Source: Halichondria panicea (taxonomy: Eukaryota; Porifera; Demospongiae; Suberitida; Halichondriidae). From it: DNA of 64,000 nucleotides. The notes beneath the pieces were generated by a model. The model made no database searches, was not told the origin of the DNA, and saw only the letters and a list, made by a program, of their open reading frames with translations. Below are positions 1 to 14,200 of this stretch, one piece after another (the stretch's first letter is position 1; every line of letters starts with the position of its first letter). A program made the position numbers and the translations under genes. The stretch lies in contig NC_087380.1 of assembly GCF_963675165.1 (NCBI RefSeq), positions 1,913,803 through 1,977,802 on the forward strand. Reading direction: 5' to 3'.

Positions 1-1584
1 TGGAGTGGATCGGATCTAACGTGTGAAGGTTGGTGGAAAACGTTTACACTGTGTAGTAACAAGTGTTGTTTCTCCTATAGTTCTTATGTGTCCTCCTCTA
101 CCGGCCATTACCAATGGCATAATCTCCTACTCTCCTGATGTCCCCCCTGACTATGACCTGGGAACTGAGGCAACCTACACTTGTGAGGCTGGGTTCTATC
201 TTGAGGGTAATGAGGTACGAGTGTGTATGGATGATGATGGAATGGACGCCATTGGAGTGTGGAGTGGTCAGGAGCCAAGCTGTGTCCGTAAGTTTAGGAA
301 CTGTATTATTTCCCCAGTCGCCCCTCCTCCTGTACGTCCAGTGTTGTTCCAACTCAGACTTACCAACATCAACAACTGTCCTGACTGGGTGGTGAGTGCT
401 AAGAATGTCCTAAAGCTAAAGCAAACTAACAATTACTTATCTCTCTATACAGGACCAGGATGGGAGGTTAGAAATTGTAACGAATGCGTTTGCTGCCGAG
501 GTGGAGAGTCATTGTGGGTGTGGTTTCTCAAGCACGGTCATGACTGCCCCTCTCTTCCGCTGCTTCCCTGGGTCGGACAGAGCTGTCACATTCCAAGCCA
601 CTCTAACCGATTCCAAGCTCCTCACTCCCATACAAGCCTGGATACGGATTCATTCCCATTCAGAATATACTGATTGAGGTGGACAAGTCTTGTCAGGTGC
701 AGATATCGAGCCTTGCAGATATAGAGTGCACCACCAACCTGTAGCTGCAGCGATCATTGACCTAGCCACTGTGGTTGGTGGAGTGGTGGGAGGAGCGGTG
801 GGGTTGATCCTTCTGGTGGGCGTTGTTGTCATAGTGATTGCTGTACTGTTGTTGAAGAGTAGGAGACAGAAGATGATCGTCCACAGAACAACAAAGTGAG
901 TGAATCAATAATTTTACTGGAGCATTGAAGTGCAAACCCTCGGCGTTAATTTGTGATTTGATGTAGTCTACAGCCTCGAATCAAAGCCGCGTGAACATAC
1001 ATATATACATAGGCCACATGCAGCTTACTCACTTTTATTCGAAAACGAAACATCAAAAAATAGCTAGCCAACTTTACCTTGTTGTGTTGGGATAAAAACA
1101 GTGCTATCTCAGTTTACACAGAACGACAGACAGACTGACTGACCGACTATATACTATAAAACTCGTGGCGCCCGCGGCGCATCTCTGGTTAATTATGTAT
1201 CTCTCTACTGTTTTGAATTTGTACAAATTAACTATATCTACATTTCCCCTCCCCAGACATGACCTACCACCAGTGTCGCTAAAGGGTGTGGTCAGTACTG
1301 GTGAGATACAATCATACGAGATAATGGAAATGGGTCACGAATACGAGGAAGTGTCCAAGTTCCAACGAGCCGTTGGTGGAACACCACCCTTACATACAAG
1401 TGGCTCCGAAAGCAAGTATGTTATAAAGACTGAGCCATCACCACCCACTCTACCCACACCACCAACACCACAAACCTCACAAGCGTCTAAGGCTACTAAA
1501 AATGATACTGAGTTTACAGAGTGCATTGCTTACAGCAAGTGCACGGCCACCCACAGTTGCCCTCCACATCCCACCAGCTTATGA
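1..1584 (+). pseudogene. Gene A: 3' end of sushi receptor with transmembrane segment and YEIM/YEEV tail, frameshifted
   Basis: The window opens inside the last bases of a sushi exon (1-28, donor GT at 29). Then come a whole sushi exon (81-287), the first part of a membrane-proximal cysteine domain (318-391), its second part plus the transmembrane segment (453-895) and the tail exon (1257-1584). Borders have GT-AG signals and phases 1,1,0,2. The tail has tyrosines in SYEIM and EYEEV and a Pro/Thr-rich stretch, and ends at a TGA at 1582. Relative to genes B and D the 453-895 exon lacks 8 bases near 645 and 4 bases near 740. The first deletion shifts the frame into a stop at 671-673; the second restores the frame only afterwards. 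I therefore call it a pseudogene, or an allele with a truncated product. The 5' part lies outside the window. Type-1 tail, closest to genes C and F. Confidence 0.75.
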
Positions 1585-1900
1585 ACTAACCCAACCCCCT
1601 GTATGCTACTGTTTGACTATTTTGCATACTGTATAATCTTGTCTAATGTTATTGCTTGCATGCATTTCATTTTGCATGGCAATTCTCATAAATTTTACGC
1701 ATCCTTGTTATTTGGACTCCACCCAACAACTGTGGATTATCATGCCATGTCGTTGAATATGGTTGTTATTAGCCGCTAAAAACTCATAGCAGCCTCTATT
1801 CCAGGCCATATTTCATCTAGCATTTGAAAAGCCGTTCTGGTGACAAATTAAAAAGTAAATGTGTGGCCTGGTGGCAGAGGAAGATAGTCAGTGTCAATTA

Positions 1901-2040
1901 AATCTGCTTCCATTAAAATTGCATTTCGATCGTCTACTCTTTCTTTTTTACCTCCAATCACAGTGAGTTTACAAGGGGGAGGTACTAAAGAAAGATTAGA
2001 TGATAGGAATGCAATTAAAATGTCCTCCGAAAGCAGATTT
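1901..2040. mobile_element. Short inverted-repeat element (about 140 bp)
   Basis: The left end begins AATCTGCTTCC and the right end is its approximate reverse complement, with AGATTAGATGATAGGAATGC near the right arm mirroring GCATTTCGATCGTCTA near the left. Copies lie at about 23,907-24,058 and 50,818-50,955 in the equivalent place of genes C and F, so it was inserted before the array was amplified. Confidence 0.5.
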
Positions 2041-2195
2041 CAACTTTGACCTTGTGACTATCCAACTTGCGAGTATGAATCTAGCCGATAGACTCATTGT
2101 GACCGTATAATAATATGAAACTGTGTCCCTCCTAGGAATCTTTGCATGAAGTGTGTATTTTAATGAGTTTCATACCATAATTATGACTACAGTAT

Positions 2196-2467
2196 AGCGG
2201 GAAATTTTCGTGGGTGCAAAATTTCACGTTTTTCGAGGGCAGAGTATAAGTTAACGCGAAAATTAAAACTGGGATAATCTCCCACGCACCGGTATTTCAC
2301 ATGTAAAGCTATTGGTGGGTGTGGTTTCCTGGCATTGAACCGCAGAACGGTATTTCACATGTAAAGCTATTGGTGGGTGTGGTTTCCTGGCATTGAACCG
2401 CAGAACCCACGAAAATTTCTGCTGAGGGCTCTAAAGTCAAATAGTGAAAATTTGCCGCTATACGGTA
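2196..2467. mobile_element. MITE-like element with TATAGCGGG-type ends
   Basis: The left end reads GTATAGCGGGAAATTTTCG and the right end reads AATTTGCCGCTATACGG, an inverted pair. The same end motif occurs at 21,524, 27,894-28,083, 42,909 and 47,474, so this is a repeat family of the genome. Inside lies a 58-bp direct repeat (2,291-2,348 and 2,349-2,406). Confidence 0.6.
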
Positions 2468-3254
2468 TTAGAAAACACAATAATGTAGCTAGCACACTAC
2501 AAGCTTATACTGTAGTTGAACCCAAACATACTTATTGTGAGTCAACCAACATCTCTCTTGAGTGTATAGTCGGCTATACTGAGTATCCCTGTCAGCCCAA
2601 CGTCCACCCCATTACTACCAATACATGTAGGGCAGGTGCCCACATTGGTTTACCATTCCAACCACTGTAGACATATACAGCTGTTTACTTGTGGGTATAT
2701 GTGCGTGTGCTTGCTTTCAATCTGATGAGTGCTCAGTGTTTATTGTGAGCATTGCCTGTTGTGTTGCCCTAAGGCAATGTTTGTGCACTTTTCAATAGCC
2801 TAGGGCTGTGATAGTTTAGGAACTCTAGCAAATGATGGTGTTGACTTTGTTTCATCAATTTGTTCACCTTAGTGATGACATAATTATATAGAGTGATGTT
2901 ATCATTATTGTATAATATTGTACAATAATTAACGCACTTTGGTTTGAATTCATAACCCATCCAATACATTTACCTGCTACAATGTATGTGTTACTGTTTA
3001 GCATGCCATAACGCTTATTGACAATTCACGGTAATGCTTTAGTACATATACACACACACACTACCCCCAACACTGAACAAAGATTGATCGAAATTGAACA
3101 ATCTATATTTTAATTAAGGTGAGCTATATATGACATTGCACGTATAGAATTATGTTGATGAAAGCAATTGTGCATGTACTCCATGTTGCATGTGCGCTGC
3201 ATGTATAGATGCGTTCAGTTGCAAGGTAAACTTGTACTTTCCCTTGTCCCTATA

Positions 3255-4217
3255 TACAGGGTTTTGTAGAATTCTTGCAACAGGGCTTAAGACACAGCAA
3301 TAACTTCCATATATGGAAGTCAACTGTATAATAATAATAGTGTACATGTCCATGGAGGTACATGTATATGTATATAATTATTTGAATTGAAAGATGTCCT
3401 GTGAGCCTAGAAGAGCATCAGCTTATTCACAAGATTTAATTAAGGTGATGGATGGTGCACCAGGTGGAAATGCAAGGCAAATATTGTTGTGAAGTTGGTG
3501 TGTGCAGAACTGTTGGCATAGCTGTGTTATTGACTGATCATTATCAGTTGCTTTTAGTTGTATTCTTCAAAATATAACCAGACAGAAGATAGTTCTTGTT
3601 GCAAAGCAAAGAAGTGAGAGGAGCATACCTTCAAGACATGTAAATTTTCAATGATCATCGTGAAATGTTGATGAGACAGGAGCTGACAGAAGAAATTGCC
3701 AGAGGAGATTTGGTTACAATATAAGGCCTAAGGGGCAAGCCTTCTGTCTTCAAGCTTATCAATATCAGCCAATACCACTATTTTGAGGGTGTTTCGTTTA
3801 TCAACTGTTCCGATATCATTGAAAAGAGCAACAGTTCTCACAACCTTATGAATATAAGCTGATGCTCTCTGGACATCTTTGAATTCAAATAATTATACAC
3901 ATACCATGCAGGGTGGTGTCATACATGATTTTAAATTAGATGGGATTTTGAAAAGTCACCAGAACATTTAAAAAAAGGTCAACAGTTTTTTCAGTACCCT
4001 GCAGGCTATGGACACTCAGTCGTACGACTGAGTACCTGAATGCAAATTTTAGGGGGGAGGGAGGAATTGGAGCCAGAGGGGGATAATCATATATCCCTGT
4101 ATGCTGCATATACATGTACATGTACTCAAAATATTATTGTCAGCAGTTGACTTCCATATATGGAAGTCATTGCAGTGTCTGTTTAGCCCTGTTGCAAGGA
4201 TTTTACAAAACCCTGTA
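3255..4217. mobile_element. TIR element of about 960 bp with an internal palindrome near each end
   Basis: The left end TACAGGGTTTTGTAGAATTC and the following segment to about 3,330 are the reverse complement, with mismatches, of the right end (about 4,140-4,217, ending AAAACCCTGTA). Each arm carries the palindrome CTTCCATATATGGAAG (3,306 and 4,151). No intact reading frame is visible inside, so it is probably a non-autonomous or decayed DNA transposon. Confidence 0.6.
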
Positions 4218-4519
4218 CAACAAATGCCTTCAGCTTGTTGCTATACATGCTTGTATTGAGATAACTGTGTAAGCACTACTCATTGCATATGGTGTAGTTG
4301 TTGCCAGTTGTTGAATGTTTCTGAAAGCCTAACAGTAAGCATATGGACATTTGCTGCTAAAAAATGACCTTACTTCGAAACATTGGTATCTTTCGACTGT
4401 GTTGCTTGTGCTCTCGAGTAAGGCTGTGGTAGCTGTTTCTTTTGATAGTTCAGTGGTACTTGTGGTATGGATAATGGAATGTCTTGAGTGATTTCCAAGT
4501 GAATGTACAGCTCCCCCAC

Positions 4520-5095
4520 TCTCTCCTATGGAGAGATGGTTCTCGATACATGCTCACTGATAATTAATGGGACCTTCCTGGTTCGATCCAGCGCTGCCTT
4601 AATTGTCACACACACACACCATCGACTGTGTAAGTATAGGGAAAAGTGGTTCATACATGTTACTGTAGCTGTAATGTCTGTCTTCATAGAGGCTAGCAAC
4701 ATGGCCATTACAAGTCAACTCTCTGTATACTTGTCAATAGCCCTAAATTGGTACAGTACAATGCTGCATGCATACTGTTTTCAAAGCAACCATTTGACGC
4801 CAATAGCTTATTGTGTACATGCATACAAAGTCTTAAATGCATTAGATTATATATTTGGGTAACTATAACTTATTTACATTGGTCATTCTCCCATGCAGAG
4901 ATGGAGGCAGATTCAAGAGGATCCCGTGTACAGAGACCCTGCTGGGGGGTACGGATTTGCATCACCATTATAATTTGACTCTCTGCTCAGTTTAGCTTTG
5001 TATTATGCCACCAGCACAATGGAGAAACACAACCCTGAACTGGAGGACAATGCTTAGATACCCTGCATTCCATGTGGACAGGGGTCATTGCTGTA
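4520..5095 (+). pseudogene. Split SH2 relic 1 (FLVR exon and p85-like C-terminal exon), upstream of gene B
   Basis: About 4,524-4,629 encodes RWFS and NGTFLVRSS, the latter being the phosphotyrosine-binding FLVR signature of SH2 domains, before a GTAAGTAT donor. An insertion between the two puts them in different frames. The second exon starts after CCATGCAG at 4,899 and encodes DGGRFKRI and GGYGFASP. It lost one base in the ATCCCCGTG stretch and has a TAA where other copies have TTCGAA. The same two-exon arrangement is repeated between other receptors in the array. The family is SH2, with the C-terminal half closest to p85 regulatory subunits as I remember them. This copy cannot be translated intact. 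Confidence 0.7.
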
Positions 5096-5233
5096 CAATA
5101 TTGTGCTGTATATGTATATGTGGGTGCATGTACACTTTGATGTGTGGAAGTTAATTTATTGTAATGATAATTTCAGACTTCCTGTTGTCATCACTATATT
5201 AAATTCTGGAATCAACTAATTTGGAGTATATGC

Positions 5234-8200
5234 ATGCATGAAGACAGCATGAAGAAGTTACAAGGTGGCTGTGTCTCTTGGCTGGTCCTTTTGACTGGAG
5301 CTGCTCAGCTCCTACTAGTGTGTGGAGAGGGTATGTTTTACTTATGCATGACCTCTGCCAGCAATATTCACTACTGGATTCCTTCCACAATCTCTCTTCC
5401 AGTTGTATGCCCATCTCTTCCTGCCCTGAACAATGGAATAGTCTCATACAACAACTTAATACTGGGTCTGAACACTGTGGCCACCTACACCTGTGACACT
5501 GGCTATACTATCTCTGTAGACAGTCACACTACCAGGACTTGTGAGAGGGATGGAGTGTGGAGTGGGTTACCTCCATCTTGTGAGCGTAAGTGGAATGGAT
5601 TTTGTACTGTTTGTGTACGTGTTTCAATTTCCATACTGTGATAGCACCCTGTTCTGACCTTCCTCTCATCACAAATGGAGACATTGTCTACACTGATGGA
5701 TTCTCTGACTACAGACCTATCAACTCTCTTTAGCTTTCTACAGCTGCAATCCTGACTACACTCTCACTGGAGGGAGCTTGTTCAGGATATGTATGAGTGG
5801 AGGGAGCTGGGATGGGTCAACTGTAACTTGTCAAGGTGAGTTTTATATATCCCTTAATGTTACTATTATAAACGGTACTAATTTTAGTGAATTTTAGCGA
5901 ATTTGTAGTAACGCTAAATTAAGTCCGCTAAAAACGCATTTATGAATATCATAAAAATAAAAATAAAAATGTTCTGTGTTTTTAAGGGTATGCTAAGCAA
6001 GCTATAGCCCTTCTGTATCTGATCCAAACTCAACCTTATACTTACAAGACCCATAAAAACATTATAATTGCTAGGATTGGCCAGAGGAAACACCAAAAGT
6101 GTAGAAAACAAGAAAGCGGGCGAGAGCATAAGTCCAATCCGTTACAACGTCATTCATATGTATGTAAAATTTGTTGGTGGTAGTTTTTATTATACCATGC
6201 TTAACTCATTGCTGGTATATATAGGTGGTGTTCTCTTTCCTACATGTATATACATCCGGCTAGAAAAACATTTGCAATATGAAATATTGCTAGGATTGGC
6301 CAGGGGAACCACCAAAAGCATGGTAACAAGAAATCAGACGAGATTCTATTACAACGTCATTCACATGTACTTTTTTCGCTGGTAGTTTTCCATGTTTGTC
6401 CCAGCCAATCCAAGCAATTTTACTGGTGGGATGATGACCGATCCGTATATATACATCCATTTTGGAATGTGCGGGTATATAATCATGATGATTTGCGATG
6501 AATTGATATTCCTAATACATGCAGTGTTGAGCACAGGTATACACAGTCCATCCATGCGTAGTGACATGCATGGAATGATGTGGTGGATTGAAGCTGGTAG
6601 ATGGATCTGGCAGTCATATACATGTTCATGACGTTGTAACGGATTGGAGTTATGCTCTCGTCTGAGTTCTTGTTTCCACGCTTTTTGGTGGTTCCCCCAG
6701 CCAATCTTAGCAATTTTTCACATATTGCAAATGTTTTTCTAGTCGGATTTTCCCATTCAGTACAGAAGTATAAATTTACGTATCATGACATGTATAAGTG
6801 GAACGTCACAAGAAGCAGTACAGAAGCTCAAGAAGAGAAAACAGAGTAATATTGCTCTAACTGATTAAATTTGTGAGTCAGTATTAAATGACAGCCATTT
6901 TCTGTGCAGTATTTCAAGAGCATGGAGGCCTATGCAGGGGCATAGCCAGGGGGGTGCTAGGGGTGCTCAAGCACCCCCAACCAGCCTGAGTCAAGTATAC
7001 AAATCACGTGCAGAGAAATGTATCTGATTATCCAGCTGAGCACCCCTTCTCTTCCAGATCTTGCTGCAGTTAGGCTGTTAGCTAGCTAGTATAGCAAGGA
7101 AAACGATTCAGTCTCTAAACTGTGAGCTATTCTGTATAAAAAGGTGTGGCTTCCGGTCAAGCACATTTCGGCCCTCTTTCGTCTATGATATCACCCCTTT
7201 CTCCAAAATCCTGGCTATGCCCCTGCTATGCCTATGATATCTTTATTTAGCCAGTTCATATAGCATATCTGTCAGAGAAAGGGAGCTAGAGCTGAACGTG
7301 TGAAGAAAAACACCACCTCTGGAAAAGCACTGCACTCAGATTTTCAAAAGGCGCACGGTTTCTTAGCAACGCCTAACTCTGTGCAGAATGTCCTGGATGT
7401 GGCTGTATACTTGGAATTAAAAAATGCTCCCCAAGAAACTTAGATCTACTAGTCAGTCAGACAAAGAGCAATGAAACGTTGGAACAGTGCAATTTTCAAA
7501 ATGACAATATTCATTCATTAAAATGCTTTTATACACAGTCAGCTCATGATGAACATTAATTTTTGCATGCAAACTCAAAGAATGGGTAATGATAGACCAT
7601 TATTGTTGTTGTTAAAACGATTGATGCCAAAAGTTCAAGTCTAAAATTAATGGCATCAGCAGAGCCTTTTAATTGCAGCTCTCTTCTCACTCTTGCAGCT
7701 ACCAATAGCTAGCGTTCTAGTGCAGAGCTAACTACTAAGTAGAGTAGCAACACTCGGTAAAGAAGTTTGGCTACGTGCTCTTCTGAAAAGGCTGCAATGC
7801 AATGCATTCCAAGTAAGCAAAACTAGGCATAACTCGAGAACGAAGCATTGTTTTGCAAATCCACAAACTAAAATCCAAGAAAACATGACTTGAAGCCTAT
7901 AGAAACTCTTGCTTGCACTTCATTGATCCTTGAGCAGCTATAGCAGTCTACACACACACACAAACACACTACCGTATACCTCGCTTGCGCATGCGCACCG
8001 AGGCATAACTATCTGTTCAGCCAGTTTCTTGAGAAGGCCTTTCCCTGCAGAGATAGAACAGTTTAAACTTTGAACATGAGTCAAAATATGTGAATTGTTG
8101 CTAACACAGGCAAACCCACTGCCAATCCGATGTAAAACCACAGATAGAGTATAGAGAGGGATTGGAAACAGAGGTACCCTCGAAGTACCATCCGTGTATC

Positions 8201-11200
8201 TCCGCGGTGCTTACTTTTTAACATGAGGGCTAAACATGAAGAATTGTTTTGCTCTCTGCATCAATGTAAGAAGTCCACGAGCAGTTCTGCTGCTAAACAT
8301 CAACTTTCATCTCATGCTTGAGGCCATTTGGGACACAGGACACTATTTAGTTACACAGCCTTAGCTATATCAAATATATAATATATAATATATATATATA
8401 TATATTGAAAAGGAAGGGATTGGAAACGACCAGGCCACCCTGTGTCAACGGGTGAAACACTCCGCGTTATGATTTCGCGCTCGTGAATATTTTAGTTTTT
8501 ACCGTACTCAGGTTGTATTTCAACTGTTTCTAGCTCTCCTATTCACTATCGATCACTCAGAAGCTGGGAGGTACTCTAGAGAAGTAAGTTTACACCACTG
8601 ACAAGCTCTAAGTCCCTTGTCTTTACTCTGTTTTTACTTTTTGTTGAGTTTAGCTTGAAATACTCCATGTCAACTTTTCTCTTTCCCTGCTGTGAAGCCG
8701 AAACAGCAAAGGACATTGCTTGACTTGGTTATTATGTATCTAAGTGCTATATAGGATGGTTTCATGCTATGGATAAGCTGTACTGTTCATAAACGTTGGC
8801 AGTATAGTCCTTCAAACTGCTTTAGTGTACTTTTAGAGACACCACGGGCCTTGACCTCCCACGACTTCATAGTAAGAGCTATTCCTTCTTGTATAGCATT
8901 TATTTGTTTAGTGATAGTGGCTGCGTTGCTTAGTCTACCTTTTAGAGCTAGATTCTCTTTACTTTTTAGAATAATCAACATTAAAAGTGATCAATTTCAC
9001 CATTTCTATGTACAACACATTGTATGGCAGCAAGACAGGTAATGAGCATGCTGACTATAAACATAATCTTTTGTAGTTTTAGCCACACCCTATAACGCGG
9101 AGTGTTTCACGCAAACATTTTCGTTTCCAATCCCCTTCCTTTTCAATCTATGATCAAAGGTACTATAGGAACACAAGCATGAAAAAGCGCTCTGTGTACC
9201 TCTAGCTACTTCACGACAATCGAGATTATATTTCTTCGTTTCCAATTGATACCTACTATCAGGGGGCATGTGATTCAGTAATGGGGGTAGCAGCTCTGAG
9301 ATGTATGCATTGGACACAATAAGATCCCCGGGCTTTTGCGGGAGTTATAAAGAGATACAAGGATGGTCCCAGAGCCACTAACGTAGACTTCATTGTAAAG
9401 CATCACGTGAATCACCAATCCCTCTCTACTTTATGGTAAAACAGTAGGTTTTACCAATACATGCATTTCGGGGGAAATTTTGTGGGACATAATTTTGCGT
9501 TTTGCGCAAGGTATATATAAGTGAATGTGTTGAGTGTTAGGCATAATAATTATACATGCACAGCCCATCCATTGTGTTGACATGCATATGGAAGTAATGA
9601 TGTGGTAGATAGATTACAGTGTGTACAATCTCGATTACAAGATATAGGTTTGTAATGCTAATATAATGTACGATACCACTAGCTGGTACAATCATGTTCA
9701 TGACGTTGTAACGGATTAGGGTTATGCTCTCACCCGCTTTCTTGTTTCTATGCTTTTTGGTGTTTCCTCTGGCCAATCTAGCAATTTTTCACATTGCAAA
9801 TGTTTTTATGGGTCTGGTTCCCATGCTTTTTTAGGGAAAATTGTCTAATAGAGATGTTGGAGTTAGTGCCTTAGCGGGCCTTAGTGGGCAGCGTGTTTTT
9901 GTAAGTTTGCAGTTATTTAGGTGTTATAGCGATGTTTAATGATCCTTGTTAATGCCTCGGTGTGCATGGGCAAGTGAGGTATACGGTATAGTGTGTTTGT
10001 GTTTGTGTGTGTGTGTGTGTCTGCATGTGTGTGTGTAGACTGCTACAGCTGCTCAAGGATCTGTATGTGCTTTAAGTTCAACCCAAGTAAACTATTCCGT
10101 CATCTGCGCGACCTAAGTAAGAAAAGTCCACAAACTAGAACAATAATCCACAACGGCTCCATCATCACAGAGACTGGACAGATTGCTGAAATTTTCAACA
10201 AATACTTTAACTCGACATTCACAAGAAGTGACTATACACTTCCTCCATGGGACAAAATGCCCTCCCCCACTTATCAACTGCTCAGGTATATTAAGGACTG
10301 GGACCTTCAATTATTGCTGAATCAGCTAAAACGCAGCCACGCCCACGATTTTTAATATGTTTTGTGTGTAAAAATTTTGTGCAGCTACTGATCTTTTTTA
10401 GTTCTAAAAACGGTGTTCTAAACCTTCCTTTTAGCTCTTAATTCTTAGTGTAGTAGGTAGTTCAAAGGCTTAAGCAGACATATCTGCTGGGAGAGAGCTA
10501 CTTCTTTGGCCAAAGGTGAGATTTTGCACAAAACTTAGTCTTACAGCTGACAATAAGTGACATTTTAATTTTTATAGGCTAATAACTTACTCTAAATAGA
10601 ACATGATGCTCTCTCCCAGCGGATATGTCTGCTTAAGCCTTTGAACTACCTACTACACTAAGAATTAAGAGCTAAAAGGAAGGTTTAGAACACCGTTTTT
10701 AGAACTAAAAAAGATAAGTAGCTGCACAAAATTTTTACACACAAAACATATTAAAAATCGTGGGCGTGGCTGCGTTTTAGCTGATTCAGCAATAATTGAA
10801 GGTCCCAGTCCTTAATATACCTGAGTGAGCTCTATCTCTATAGAAGAGTCTGAGGTGTACGAAACCCTCACCTCACTAGACACAACAAAGTCACCAGGCC
10901 ACGATAATATAAATGCGTCAACCCTCAAATGCTGTGCTACCGCTCTCACAAGATCAGTCATACACATTTTCAATTCTAGCCTATCTTCACATACTTTCCC
11001 ACCCCACTGGAAGGTCCACAAAATCTGCCCAATCCCAAAGAAGGGCGACCCCCATCTTGTAGAAAACTTTCGGCCCATCTCTCTTCTCCCAATTATATCC
11101 AAAGTCTTTGAAACTATCATCTACAAGAAAATTATTACATTCGTGAGACCAAAGATAACATGCCAACAATTCGGGTTCCTAAGAAACCGATCATGTCTTT

Positions 11201-14200
11201 CTCAATTAATCCTATTCTTTTCCCAAGTTTTTGACAACATAGAAAACCGAAAACCTACAGATGTCATCTACCTAGATTTTAAGAAAGCTTTCGACACGGT
11301 CCCACACAATGAGCTGTTGCTAAAGCTTTGAAAGACAGGCATCACAGGCCCTCTTTGGCTGTGGTTTAAATCGTACCTACATGACAGGATACACTTCACA
11401 AGTGTTATTAATACTCCATCCAACTACTTACCAGTTATGTCAGGAGTTCCGCAAGGAAGCATCCTAGGCCCACTGTTATTTATTATTTTTATCAATGACC
11501 TACCGGAGTGCATCTCATCTGCCAATCCATTTCTATTTGCGGACGACACAAAGCTAGTAAAGTGCATCACTTCTACGGAAGACCAATTGGAATTACAAAC
11601 AGACATCAACCAGTTGTCATCCTGGTGCACTACTTGGAACATGCAACTCAATGAAGGAAAATGTAATGTGCTGCGCATAACTCATCCTAGCTGGCACGAA
11701 GACAACCCTAATACACTCTACTCAATCCACAATTCTCACCTTAACTTTGCTACAAAAGAAAAAGACCTAGGCTTGTGCATAGCCAACAACCTCTCCTGGT
11801 CACTGCATTATAACCTCATATCGTCTAAGGCCTACCGAGCTCTTAACCTCATCTGACGGACGATTTCAATGAAATCAGAAACCAGCACAAAAAAATCGTT
11901 ATATATAACCCTAGTTAGATCCCAGGTCACCTACTGCTCCCAAGTCTGGAGACCAAATTTGATCAAAGACATTCAAAAACTAGAAAGAATCCAGAGGAGA
12001 GCCACCAAATTCATACTCAATGATTACTCAAGCTCATACAGATCAAGGCTGTCCGATTTGAAGCTACTACCTCTAATGTACTGGTTTGAAATACAGGACA
12101 TAATGTTTCTAGTAAAGTCACTAAAGGAACCCTCGGACAACTTCAACATAAGAGATCACATCAAATTCGTTACTGGTCGCACCCGCTTCAGTTGCAACAA
12201 CAAACTCACTGTACAAGCCAATCACTACAGCGCAAGCAGACACTTCTACCTCAATCGTATCACAAGGTTATGGAACTTGATGCCCACTATGCTGATGGAT
12301 ATCAGAGCACCACTAACTTCAACAAAGAATACACTCCACCATTACTTCTGGGAGCACTTCAAACAAAACTTTGTCTCTGACATCCCATGTACCTACCACT
12401 TAATGTGCCCATGCAACAGATGCTACACACGTAATTATAGCTAGCTTCACATGTAATCATTAAATTATCCAGCTGTGTCGCTCAATGCGGCACAGTCTGT
12501 CAGCTATAGTCTTTGCTACAACAATCACTTGTTTTTATATCATTCACGTTACAGGCTGTAAAGTCTTAATATAATAATAATAATAAATAATAAGTGCAAG
12601 TAAGAGGCTTCTAGTCATAGATTTAATTTGTGGATTTACCTTAGACTTGGACTTTTGGCATCGATCCTTTTTAATAGTAACCTTAGTTAGACACTGTTTT
12701 GGAGGTGCAGGTCTAGGGGATTTAAAAGCCCAAAGGCCCTGATTTAGAAAACCTCATATCATTTGCTAGCTCTCTGTGATGACATCACCCTTGCAAATGG
12801 AATGGTGACCTTTGACCCAACCTCTCCAAGACTGGAAAGAACTACGGCCACTCACATATGTAATAGTAGTTATGTTCTCTCTGGTGAATGTGAGAGAATG
12901 TGTCAGTCAGACAGAACGTGGAGTGGAGAAATTGTTACTTGCAACGGTAAATTAATGATCCGTAAGTGTTTTTAATTTATTTCCTTATAGCGATCAAATG
13001 CCCACCTCTTGTTGACTCACCCTATGGCTCAATATCCTACTCACCTGATACTTTCCCACACTTAATTGGAACACAAGCAACGTAAACTATCACATGCCCT
13101 CCTGGACATGAGAGGAGAGGAGGAAATGATGTGAGGATTTGCTTGGGAGATGGACAAACTGCTGTGGGGGTGTGGAGTGGAACTGCTCCCATCTGTGCAG
13201 GTTGGTAATGCACCATGAGTGTATTCATGTACAATATACTGCTCTTCATAGTTGCATATCAAGTAGCAGAGTGTTTTTCCATAGGTAATTGATCATTTAC
13301 AAACACACATGCATGTATAGACATTGGTGAATGTTCTGGTACTGCTCATGGCTGTGATCATATCTGCACCAACACTCCTGGATCATACACCTGTGACTGC
13401 AACTCTGGATATCTACTTACTGCTGATGGAAGAGGATGTAAGTTTAAATTTAGTGAATGACATCATTACTCGTATGTACTAAGATATTTGGGTCACCATT
13501 ATTGACTTTCTGCCTATACAGGTGATGATATTGATGAGTGTACTGGACCCAACATCTGCCAGCAAGTGTGTACCAACACTGAGGGATCATTCACCTGTGG
13601 ATGTGACGCAGGATATGTGCTGGGCAGTGATAGAACAACTTGTTCAGGTATTTAAATTTTATATAGTGTTATTTTTGTTTACTTTATAAAATTGTCACAG
13701 CAATCACCTGTTCTGATGTCTCCACTATTGCCAATGGGGTGATTGTTTACTCTAGCGACACAACTCCACCTTATGACTATGGAACAACAGCTACGTATGA
13801 GTGTTACACTGGGTATGAGATAACAAGTGGAGACAAAAAGAGAATGTGTACTAAATCTGGTTTGAATTCAGAAGGCATTTGGAACGGAACCATACCTACC
13901 TGTTCAGGTATAGTGATGTACATTGGGAAATCCATGCAAAATGCTATGTAATAGCTGTTTCCTGTGGCTCTCCTCCCACCACTCTCAATGCATCTCCTGG
14001 TGCACCCACACATGGCACATTGTATCAAGGGACAGTGACATACACCTGTGACAGTGGATACTGGATCCATCGTGGAGTCACCACAGCAACGACTACCTGT
14101 ATGGCTGACAGGACCTGGGGACCTCTACCAACTTGTCAACGTATGTAAATTGTAACCGGTGTGTACATTGTTCTCACCCAGGGAATACATACAACTGCCC

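Larger units (their letters stand above)
1585..3254. other. 3' flank of gene A, shared with the flanks of genes C and F
   Basis: No gene is seen. The first 600 bases recur almost unchanged after gene C (about 23,610-24,180) and after gene F (about 50,520-51,190), so the flank was duplicated with the receptor. Pieces around 2,560-2,830 recur near 24,180-24,450 and 51,420-52,130, and a weaker version at 34,020-34,180 and 57,050-57,250. Two small mobile elements lie inside and are listed separately. Confidence 0.6.
6045..9815. mobile_element. Nested foldback/TIR element cluster in gene B intron
   Basis: The outer arms (about 6,045-6,150 and 9,700-9,815) are inverted copies of one sequence containing CTAGGATTGGCCAGAGGAAA. 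Inside is a smaller foldback copy of the same family (6,257-6,370 against 6,640-6,765), which matches 40,146-40,706 and is distantly like 32,012-32,328. Other insertions listed separately lie in the same block. The interior near 6,527-6,600 resembles 9,540-9,600, also in inverted context. No intact transposase seen. Confidence 0.6.

Noticed and set aside
1157..1200. GC-rich palindromic stretch GGCGCCCGCGGCGC in the last intron of gene A as a possible regulatory site
   Set aside because: It recurs only as part of the duplicated intron in genes C and F, with changes; no support for function.
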